Positions 30,637-38,955 of a stretch of DNA of 51,337 bases are shown here, piece after piece (positions within the stretch are counted from its first letter, which is position 1; the number at the start of each line of letters is the position of its first letter). The stretch covers positions 1-51,337 of the forward strand of contig DSAP01000185.1 in assembly GCA_011046415.1 (NCBI GenBank), given 5' to 3'. Source of the DNA: a bacterium (lineage in GTDB: Bacteria; Zhuqueibacterota; QNDG01; JABMRT01). The notes beneath the pieces are model-generated. The model searched no databases and had not been told where the DNA came from. It saw nothing but the letters and a program-made list of their open reading frames with translations. The position numbers were made by a program, and so were the translations under genes.

Positions 30637-31330
30637 ATGCCGGTCTGTAAACATTGCGGTGTCGAGATCGAAGAAGATCTGCCTTGTTGTCCTCTGTGCC
30701 GTTCTTCGATCCATGGAGGAGATCCTGTCGGCGAACAGAACATCCGGACTCCCTTGCCGGAAACGGCAGCCCATCAAAAAAGCTGGTTTTGGGGCTTGAT
30801 CACCTTGTTGGGTCTGGGAGGGGGAGCCATTGTATCAGCCGTTGATCTGGCTTACGGCATGTCGATCACCTGGTCCAGATATCCGTTGATATCGATTGCA
30901 TACCTGTGGCTGACAGTCTCCCTTTTTATCTACCTGAGAAAACACATTTATTCTCTGCTTCTGTTTGAAACAATCAATCTCGGGCTGTATTTGTGGATTT
31001 TAAATTCATTGACACCCATCACGCCCTGGTTTTTTTCACTGGTTATTCCTCTGTATATTCTGGTGAGTGTTTTTTATCGGTTTGACGCTGTTCATCGTCC
31101 GCAAATTCAAACTGGCGATTACGGGGATTGTGGTGACCGGGATGATCAGCATGGGGCTTTTTCTCCTGCTTCTGGAAATGATCCTCAACAGGTTTATTTT
31201 CGATAAAATATTCATCAGCTGGTCTCTGATCATTTTCGCCTGTATTCTTACGTTTTCCGCAGCTTTTCTCTTTATTCAAAAGCGGTATGGATTACACAGG
31301 TCCGAACTGAAAAAAAAATTTCATGCTTGA
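30637..31330 (+). pseudogene. N-terminal zinc ribbon + multi-TM protein (resembles DUF6320 proteins), frameshifted at a 6-T run
   Basis: MPVCKHCGVEIEEDLPCCPLCRSSI zinc ribbon, then TMs; TM series continues in the next frame as FIGLTLFIVRKFKLAITGIVVTGMISMGLFLLLLEMIL after 31070-31075. Confidence 0.65.
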
Positions 31331-31458
31331 ATATCCGGATGATAATGATGCCATGATATATTCCCCAGGAACAAAACTCGGAATCCTGAATCATCGTGTA
31401 GTAAATAAGGCAATAATTCCCTATTATATTCAGTAATTCAAAAAAAAGGAGACCGGAA

Positions 31459-31749
31459 ATGGAAGACAGAAAAATTTTCATCGACAAGATGTCCGCGAAA
31501 CTGAAAGAATGGGACGCGGAAATCCGGAAACTCGAGGCGAAAGCGGATACCGTCAAGGCAGACGCCAAGGCCGGATATCTCCGGCAAATCGATGAACTGC
31601 GCGGCAGGAAAGAGGAGGCGCGGCAAAAACTCGAAGAAATCCGGGAAGCCGGCGAGGAGGCCTGGGAGGATCTGAAAGAAGGCGCCGAGCAAAGCTGGAA
31701 AATCCTGGGAGATTCCGTCAGGAATGCTTTCGAAAAATTCAAAGGATAA
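31459..31749 (+). CDS. small coiled-coil protein
   Basis: 96 aa, highly charged and helical, ribosome-binding site AAGGAGAC upstream, directly precedes the patatin gene. Confidence 0.7.
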   Translation: MEDRKIFIDKMSAKLKEWDAEIRKLEAKADTVKADAKAGYLRQIDELRGRKEEARQKLEEIREAGEEAWEDLKEGAEQSWKILGDSVRNAFEKFKG

Positions 31750-31756
31750 CCCGGAA

Positions 31757-32533
31757 ATGAAATTCATCAAAAGAAAGACGCCAAAAAAGAAGATCGGATT
31801 GGCACTCGGGGGCGGCGCCGTGCTCGGCGCCGCCCATATCGGCGTCCTGAAGGCGCTCGAGGAATATGACATCCCCATCCGGTATATTTCAGGGACGAGC
31901 ATCGGAGCCTTTATATCCATTTTTTATGCGTTCGGCAAGCGATGGAAAGAGATTGAGGAAATCGCCAAAGAGTTAAACTGGCTGGACGTTTCCGGCTTAT
32001 CGCTTTCGAAACTCGGGCTGCTGTCGAATAAAAAATTGGGAGAACGCATCAAGGAAACGATCGGTGATGTGACCTTTGACCAGGCAGATATTCCCCTTGC
32101 CATGATCGCCACGGACATCACCAGCGGCGAAAAAATTGTTTTCAAAGAAGGCGATGTGATTACGGCCGTCATGGCGAGTACGTGTATTCCCGGAATCTTT
32201 ATTCCGGTGGAAATGGACGACAGATTGCTGGTCGACGGCGGACTGGTCGAGAATGTCCCGGTCTCGCCTTTAAAAGAGATGGGGGCGGATTTCATCATCG
32301 GCGTGGATTTGAATGCCGAGTATTCCCGGAAGAAACCCGAGAATATTGTCGATATTCTGTTGAGATCTTTTGTTTTTACTTTGATGTCCGCAACGGAATC
32401 GCAAAAGGAAAAAGCACATATACTCATCCAGCCGGATTTGTCCGCATTCAACATGGTCGATATCGGCCAGGCGGATGCGTTGATAGAAACAGGATATGAC
32501 GCGGCAAGAACCGTTTTACGAAAGGTGTTTTAG
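31757..32533 (+). CDS. patatin-like phospholipase family protein
   Basis: LALGGGAVLGAAHIGVLKAL oxyanion loop, ISGTSIGAFIS (GxSxG), LLVDGGLVENVP (DGG). Confidence 0.93.
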   Translation: MKFIKRKTPKKKIGLALGGGAVLGAAHIGVLKALEEYDIPIRYISGTSIGAFISIFYAFGKRWKEIEEIAKELNWLDVSGLSLSKLGLLSNKKLGERIKETIGDVTFDQADIPLAMIATDITSGEKIVFKEGDVITAVMASTCIPGIFIPVEMDDRLLVDGGLVENVPVSPLKEMGADFIIGVDLNAEYSRKKPENIVDILLRSFVFTLMSATESQKEKAHILIQPDLSAFNMVDIGQADALIETGYDAARTVLRKVF

Positions 32534-32557
32534 GGAATTTTTATCGGGGAAAGAGAG

Positions 32558-32683
32558 AGGTCGGAATAAACGACCACCGGCATAGCCGGCGGCTTTTGAT
32601 TGCGGCCAAAGGCCGCGAGTAAAAGAAGGCACGTTCAGTGCCGACCTGTTTAAGATCGTGAACCACTGGCAAAGCCAGTGGTT
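32558..32683. repeat. multi-hairpin palindromic element (MITE/IS200-end-like or structured RNA candidate)
   Basis: Stems: 32574-32581/32585-32592 (1 mismatch), 32602-32607/32611-32616, 32628-32632/32638-32642, 32661-32670/32674-32683, plus long-range AGGTCGG 32558-32564 / CCGACCT 32641-32647. Confidence 0.65.
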
Positions 32684-32775
32684 TGCAAATGATCAATCAA
32701 GGGGCCGCCCGGATCCGGAAATATCCGGTCCCCCGAATCGGGTCGCCTCGCAATCCGTCTCACGGGTCCGGCTAC

Positions 32776-32802
32776 GGGCTGATCCCGGCCCTGGATCAGC
32801 CC
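32776..32802. repeat. perfect 10-bp inverted repeat
   Basis: GGGCTGATCC-CGGCCCT-GGATCAGCCC. Confidence 0.7.
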
Positions 32803-32854
32803 GATACTCTGCCTGGACTGCAGACACCCTCTGCGAACCAAGCGGAACCTGACT

Positions 32855-33069
32855 ATGAAACACACTGCGCTTTTCCTGATGTTTATCCCGGGGATTCTTC
32901 CTGCGGCGGAACACCCCCCGCCCCGATCCGCGTCATGACCTTCAATATCGATTACATTTTCGTTTCCGCGGGCATCGCGGTGCTGAAGCACGCCGCCCTC
33001 CCCCATTTCGAGGAAGGACGGCTCCCCTCGGACCATTATCCCGTGTTCGCCGAGATCGTGCTCAGATAA
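32855..33069 (+). pseudogene. endonuclease/exonuclease/phosphatase (EEP) family remnant: signal peptide + first beta strand fused to C-terminus
   Basis: MKHTALFLMFIPGILPAAEHPP signal in one frame, frameshift at 6-C run, then IRVMTFNI joined directly to DYIFVSAGIAVLKHAALPHFEEGRLPSDHYPVFAEIVLR. Confidence 0.75.
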
Positions 33070-33210
33070 TCCGGATGACACCCTCCTTCCGTTTTCCGCT
33101 TGCATTTTTCACGGGCATTGATTATCCTTTGGACATACAAAAGACGTCCGGGCGACAGGATACGAACCGGATTTCGGGCGTCCAACCCGGCACAGGAACA
33201 AGGGTGCCGA

Positions 33211-33945
33211 ATGAGGCATATGAACCGCATCCCGTTAACGACGGGGAACATGATCTTAAAACTTGCCATACTGATCCTGATGTCGTGCGGCTTTTTATCC
33301 TGCCGGGACAGGGCGGCCGGCCCGGAACCCGAAAGCGACCCTTTCGTGATCGAGAATCTGGGTGTCGTCTTCGGGCCCTGGAACAGGGAAACCGGCCGGG
33401 CCGGAGATTTTCTCTTCCGGGATATCGGCAGTATCCCGAAAATCGTATCCGAATTCGGCACCGAAGTGGTCGCCCATGACGGGTCGACGAAACGGCTGCC
33501 CACGATCGACTTCGTCGTCCGGGAGGATGCGCCCGTCCTCGCCGCGGCGGAGGGACGGGTGGACCGTATCTTTTATCAGGAGGGTGCGCGGGACTGGGAG
33601 ATCATCGTCCGGTCATCGAACGATCCCGATTTCGAGGTGATCTACGACCACCTGGTCGGACTGCGGGTCGAAACGGGAGACCGGATCGCACCCGGCGACA
33701 CGCTCGGTCATCCCCGGCCCCTGTTCGGGGGTCTCGGCGTCTTCGAGCTCATGGTGACGAACCGTGCGACGGGACTCGCCTATTGTCCCTTCTGTTTTTT
33801 CGATCCGGAACGGATCGAAGAGGCCCGGGAGCAACTTCTCAGGCTCATTCACGACTGGGAAACGTTCCGAGACGACATCACGATTCACGATGAATCCGCC
33901 TATGTCTATGCCGGCTGCCTGATGGAATCCATGATGAGTTATTGA
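33211..33945 (+). CDS. lipoprotein with degenerate M23/LytM-like domain
   Basis: Lipobox-like ILMSCGFLSC; IDFVVREDAPVLAAAEGRVDRI...VIYDHLVGLRVETGDRIAPGDTLG resembles M23, but the HLHFE-equivalent reads GVFELM. Confidence 0.65.
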   Translation: MRHMNRIPLTTGNMILKLAILILMSCGFLSCRDRAAGPEPESDPFVIENLGVVFGPWNRETGRAGDFLFRDIGSIPKIVSEFGTEVVAHDGSTKRLPTIDFVVREDAPVLAAAEGRVDRIFYQEGARDWEIIVRSSNDPDFEVIYDHLVGLRVETGDRIAPGDTLGHPRPLFGGLGVFELMVTNRATGLAYCPFCFFDPERIEEAREQLLRLIHDWETFRDDITIHDESAYVYAGCLMESMMSY

Positions 33946-34085
33946 GACAATCGCCGGTGCGCAAAAACCGGATCGTGAGAACTTCTCAAGGCGCTTTAGG
34001 GAAACAGAATAGGCCGAACCGGTTCAACCCGAGAGAAAGGATAATCCCGGGGATTCCTCCGGATTTCCGGGATGAGACACATTTC

Positions 34086-35174
34086 ATGGAATACAGACCT
34101 TACGGAAAAACAGACGCGAAAGTCTCGGTGCTGGGATTCGGCGCGATGCGGTTCGCACATCCCGAAGACACGGAGGATTCGGCCGCCACGGTACTCCATG
34201 CCTTCGAGAAGGGCGTGAACTATTTCGACACGGCGCCCGGGTATTGTGAAGACCAATCCGAAATCATCATCGGACGCGCCGTCGTCGAAATGATAAAGAG
34301 CGGCAGGCCCTTCTATGTCTCCACCAAATCCGGCGGCAAAACAGCGGGGGACGTCCGAAGGGATCTGGAGACATCGCTCAGGCGGCTGGGTCTCGAGACG
34401 ATCGACTTCTATCATTGCTGGTGTGTGATGACCCTGGAGGACTGGCGGAACCGCCTGAGCGGCGGGGCGGTCCGGGAAATCCTCAAGGCCCGGGACGAAG
34501 GGCTGATCCGCCATTCGGTCGTCTCCACGCATCTGCCGGGACCGGAGATCCATCATCTCCTGGAAGACGGCTATTTCGAAGGGGTGACGCTCGGATATTC
34601 GGCGATCAATTTCATCTACCGGGAAGCGGGCATCCGGGCCGCGGCCGATCGCGGCCTCGGGGTGACGGTCATGAATCCGCTGGGCGGCGGGATCATCCCG
34701 CAGAATGAAGAAACATTCTCCTTCATCAAGACAAATCCGGATCAATCCATGGTCGAGGCCGGATTGCAATTCCTGAAAGCCCAACCCGGAATCTCGACCC
34801 TGATCGCGGGATTCCGGAACCGGGCCGACGTGGACGATGCGGTCCGGGCCGTCGGACAGGACGCCCCCTATCCCGCCGGTCACATGGAAAGTCTGCGCCG
34901 GAAGCTCAGGGACCATTTCGACCGGCTGTGCACCGTGTGCACGTATTGCCGGGACTGTCCCGAAGGCATCGAGGTCTGGAAATACATGGAGGCCGCGAAT
35001 TACTTCATGATCCGGGCGTCCGATACGCCCTTTGACCGGCTGAAATGGCACTGGGACAAGAAGATCGACGAACTGGACCGGTGCACGCAGTGCCGGCTGT
35101 GCGAGGAGGTTTGCACCCAGCGGCTCCCCATCCTCGAACGGTTCGGGCAGTTGCGGACCGGGAAACCCGGATGA
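34086..35174 (+). CDS. aldo/keto reductase with C-terminal 4Fe-4S ferredoxin-like region
   Basis: MEYRPYGKTDAKVSVLGFGAMRF, NYFDTAPGYCEDQSE, C-terminal CTVCTYCRDCPEG and CTQCRLCEEVCTQRLP. Confidence 0.92.
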   Translation: MEYRPYGKTDAKVSVLGFGAMRFAHPEDTEDSAATVLHAFEKGVNYFDTAPGYCEDQSEIIIGRAVVEMIKSGRPFYVSTKSGGKTAGDVRRDLETSLRRLGLETIDFYHCWCVMTLEDWRNRLSGGAVREILKARDEGLIRHSVVSTHLPGPEIHHLLEDGYFEGVTLGYSAINFIYREAGIRAAADRGLGVTVMNPLGGGIIPQNEETFSFIKTNPDQSMVEAGLQFLKAQPGISTLIAGFRNRADVDDAVRAVGQDAPYPAGHMESLRRKLRDHFDRLCTVCTYCRDCPEGIEVWKYMEAANYFMIRASDTPFDRLKWHWDKKIDELDRCTQCRLCEEVCTQRLPILERFGQLRTGKPG

Positions 35175-35180
35175 CCCGGT

Positions 35181-36184
35181 ATGTCTAAAAATCCCGGAAA
35201 AAAGAAACGTGCCTTACCGGTTTTATTCAGTCCGCCGGTCCTGGCCGTCCTCTTCATCACGACCACGGCCGGCGCACAGAAAGTTTGGATGACGGATCCC
35301 GGAATGATACATGCTTGTGAGGATGAATCCGGATCTCTAGCCTTCAGGGAGGCCGGTCCGGATGAATTTGCCTTCGATACCGGCGTCCTGCGCGGCAGGC
35401 TGCGTGCCGGCGGCAGGCCCGCAGGCCTGACTGCGGTGATCCATGTACCCACCGGACTTTCCGTGGACCGCAGCCACGGCCTGGTCAACCATTACCGCGT
35501 TTTCACCACGGGTGAACGCTACGGCCGCGGCATGCGGGACACGCCGGGAGAGGCGCGCCTGCTTGCGGACGGCGGAGTGGAGGCGCTCTGGCCCGCGACC
35601 GGGGACCGGCCCTTCGAATTGCGGACGTGTTACCGGTGGGCCGGTCCGGCTATCCTCGACATTTGGACCGTCGCGACCGCAAAAGCGGATCTCACGGCAT
35701 TCGAAGTGTTTCTCGCCTCCTATTTTCAGGAGGGTTTCACCCATTCGCTCGTTTATTCCACGACCCCGGAGACAGCAAACAGGGAGAATTCATCGCCGCG
35801 GACAGGATGCTCGGTGACTGGCTCATTTTTCCCCGGGATTCGTCGGTCATCCCCGTGATACGGGACGGCCGCTGGAACCGGCCGCCCAGCCCGATCGGAT
35901 GGACCGTCATGCCGCCGTTTTGCCTTCCGCTCGGAGTCCGCCGCGATCCGATCACCGGCCTGACCGCCCTTTTGATGTCGCCGCCCGAATATTGTTTCGC
36001 CGTGTCCACACCCTACGGGACGGAGAGCCATTATTCCCTCTATCTCTCCCTGTTCGGCCGCGATCTCGGGGCCGGGGAAACCGTCGTCTCGCGATCCCGC
36101 CTGTTGATCGGACTCGGATTATCCGAGGAGGAAATACAAGACGCGTACAGGACCTATGTGGCCGGTTTGGACTCTCACCCCTGA
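35181..36184 (+). pseudogene. secreted hypothetical protein split by a frameshift around 35760-35770
   Basis: ORF 35181-35858 carries signal peptide and N-terminal half; conserved-looking continuation GDSKQGEFIAADRMLGDWLIFPRDSSVIPV is in the -1 frame to 36184. Confidence 0.65.
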
Positions 36185-36268
36185 ATGACACCTGAGAGTC
36201 ACAAAATATAACACGGAATTCAACACGTCGGTTTTTTCAGGAAAATATTTACCCGAACAAGAGGGTCT

Positions 36269-38125
36269 ATGCCGAACGATCAGATCGTCATCCTTATCGT
36301 GCTGACTGCGACGATGGTCCTGTTCCTGTGGGGACGCTGGCGCCATGATTTGGTGGCCATGGCCGCCCTGATGATTTGCGTGATGTCCGGCATCGTCCCG
36401 GGCAGGGCGGCTTTCTCCGGATTCGGCCATCCGGCCGTGATCACCGTGGCGAGCGTGCTCGTACTCGGTTACGGCCTCCGGATTACCGGCGCGGTGGATG
36501 TACTCGCGCGGCGCCTGCTCCCGGCATCGGCCGGAATTATGCCCGGTATCCTGGCGCTCTGCGGTCTGGCCGGTCTCCTTTCCTGCTTCATGAACAACGT
36601 GGGCGCCCTCGCGCTGCTGATGCCGATCGCCATTCAGATGGCCGGCAAACACGACCTGCCTCCCGGCAAGTTCCTGATGCCGCTCGCCTTCGGTTCGATC
36701 CTGGGCGGCATGACGACGCTGATCGGACCCCCCCCGAACCTGATCGTCTCCGGATTCCGGGCGACCTCCGGGATGGGACATTTCGGAATGTTCGATTTCA
36801 CGCCGGTCGGCCTGTCCGTGGCCGTGATCGGCATTCTCTTCATGGGTCTGATCGGATGGCGGCTGGTTCCCCGGCGAAAACAACACGCCGACGGGGGGTT
36901 TGAATCCGGCGCATACCTCAGCGAAGTCCGGATCGTGGAAGGCAGCCGGGCGGCGGACAAGCGGATCCGGGAGGTTGAACAAATACTCGACGAAGCGGAT
37001 GCGCAGATCATCGCGATGGTGCGAAATGACGTCCGCATACCCGCCCCGAATCCCTCCCGGATCCTCCGGGAGGGAGACATTCTGGTCGTCGAGGTCGAAC
37101 CGGAATCCCTGTCGTCGGTGCTTTCGGATCTGGGAGTGAAACTGGAAGGAGATATGCCCGCCGACGCGGAGGAAACCGACGAAGAAGCCGTAAAAGAAAA
37201 CACGGACAAGGAAAAAAACCAAAACCATTCCCGGGATGAGGACAGGGCGACGGAAAAAACCCAGTCGGACGAGATCACGATCCAGGAACTGGTCGTAACG
37301 CCGAACTCGGCCCTGGCCGGTCGTTCCGCATCGGATATCCAATTACGCACCCTGTATGGCATCAATCTGCTGGCCCTGTCCCGCAAGGGACGGCGCTCGG
37401 TCAGACGACTCAAATCCACTCCGGTCCGTGCCGGCGATGTCTTGCTCATGCAGGGCGCACGGGAGGCGTTGTCCGGTTTTGCCGCCGATTACAGATGCCT
37501 GCCGCTGGCCGCACGCGATATCCGGATTCCGAAAAAGGGGCTGGCGCTCACTGCGGTGCTCATCATGGTCCTCGCGGTCGGCGCGGCCGCACTGGGACTG
37601 CTTCCCGCGGCCGTCTCGTTCACGGCGGGGGTGGTCGTCTTTGTCGCGCTCGGCATCGTCCCGCTGCGCTCCGTCTACACGGCGATCGACTGGCCGGTGA
37701 TCGTCCTGCTCGGCGCGATGCTGCCGGTCGCCGATGCGATGGCGACAACCGGCGCGGCCGACCTGATCGCGCGCTTCCTGATCGAGACCGTCGCGCGTGG
37801 ACACGCCGTCGCCGTGCTGACGCTGCTGCTGGTCATGACCATGTTCCTTTCAGACCTGATGAACAACGCCGCCACGGCCGCCGTGATGTGCCCGATCGCC
37901 CTCGGCGCCGCCCACCGGCTCGGCGTGAACGGAGACGGCTTTCTGATGGCCGTCGCCGTGGGGGCCTCATGCGCCTTCCTGACACCCATCGGCCACCAGA
38001 ACAACACCCTCATCCTCGGCCCGGGCGGTTTCCGCTTCGGCGATTACTGGCGTCTGGGTCTGATTCTGGAGATCATCGTCATTGCGGTCGGCATCCCCAT
38101 GATTCTCCGGATATGGCCGCTCTGA
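36269..38125 (+). CDS. SLC13/DASS-type permease with two TrkA-C (RCK_C)-like domains
   Basis: Multi-TM, two inverted transporter halves (FMNNVGALALLMPIA / DLMNNAATAAVMCPIA), central cytosolic RCK_C-like repeats. Confidence 0.85.
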   Translation: MPNDQIVILIVLTATMVLFLWGRWRHDLVAMAALMICVMSGIVPGRAAFSGFGHPAVITVASVLVLGYGLRITGAVDVLARRLLPASAGIMPGILALCGLAGLLSCFMNNVGALALLMPIAIQMAGKHDLPPGKFLMPLAFGSILGGMTTLIGPPPNLIVSGFRATSGMGHFGMFDFTPVGLSVAVIGILFMGLIGWRLVPRRKQHADGGFESGAYLSEVRIVEGSRAADKRIREVEQILDEADAQIIAMVRNDVRIPAPNPSRILREGDILVVEVEPESLSSVLSDLGVKLEGDMPADAEETDEEAVKENTDKEKNQNHSRDEDRATEKTQSDEITIQELVVTPNSALAGRSASDIQLRTLYGINLLALSRKGRRSVRRLKSTPVRAGDVLLMQGAREALSGFAADYRCLPLAARDIRIPKKGLALTAVLIMVLAVGAAALGLLPAAVSFTAGVVVFVALGIVPLRSVYTAIDWPVIVLLGAMLPVADAMATTGAADLIARFLIETVARGHAVAVLTLLLVMTMFLSDLMNNAATAAVMCPIALGAAHRLGVNGDGFLMAVAVGASCAFLTPIGHQNNTLILGPGGFRFGDYWRLGLILEIIVIAVGIPMILRIWPL

Positions 38126-38159
38126 CGCTTTTTGTTAAAAACGAACCCCGGGAGGTCTT

Positions 38160-38879
38160 ATGAAAACCACGCATGAAAACGAACATCCGAATCGCCTCAG
38201 CCGCCGTGACTTCCTCGCCGTCTCGACGGGCGCGGCACTTCTGTTATCCACGGACGGATTTCCGGAACAATTGGAAACCGGGCGGGCATATCTCCTCCCG
38301 CCCCTGCCGTATCCCGGCGAAGCCCTCGAACCCGTGATTTCGCAGAGAACCCTCGAATTTCATTTCGGCAGACATCACCGGGGATATGTGGACAACCTGA
38401 ACCGGCTCGTGGCGGGCACGAAGCTCGAAGGATTGTCTCTGAAAGAAATCATCCTGGAAACGGCGGAAAAGGCGGATAAGGCCTCGGTGTTCAACAACGC
38501 AGCGCAGGTCTGGAATCACACATTTTACTGGCACAGCCTGCGTCCGGGAGGCGGGGGCGAACCGCCCGAGGCCCTCAAAGAGAGGATTGAGGCATCCTTC
38601 GGGACCGTGGATGCGTGCAGAAAGGAACTGGCGGCCGCGGCGGCGGCACAGTTCGGAAGCGGCTGGGCCTGGCTGGTTCAGGACGGCGGGAAACTCCGGG
38701 TCACCCGGACCGGAAACGCGGATGTGCCCTTCACCGCCGGGCTGATACCGTTGCTGACGATCGACGTGTGGGAGCATGCCTATTATCTCGATTATCAGAA
38801 CCGGCGCGGCGATTATGTGGAAGCGGTTCTGGATAAGCTGATCAACTGGGATTTCGCGGCGGAGAATCTCGGCGGATAG
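38160..38879 (+). CDS. superoxide dismutase, Fe-type, with Tat signal peptide
   Basis: [16 protein letters not shown] Tat signal; [51 protein letters not shown]. Confidence 0.93.
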   Translation: MKTTHENEHPNRLSRRDFLAVSTGAALLLSTDGFPEQLETGRAYLLPPLPYPGEALEPVISQRTLEFHFGRHHRGYVDNLNRLVAGTKLEGLSLKEIILETAEKADKASVFNNAAQVWNHTFYWHSLRPGGGGEPPEALKERIEASFGTVDACRKELAAAAAAQFGSGWAWLVQDGGKLRVTRTGNADVPFTAGLIPLLTIDVWEHAYYLDYQNRRGDYVEAVLDKLINWDFAAENLGG

Positions 38880-38955
38880 GCCAAAGAGATCCGGCAACCT
38901 GTCACGGGATGAGTGGGAACGCCGAGCCCGCCAAACTTAACCGGATCGGCCCGGT

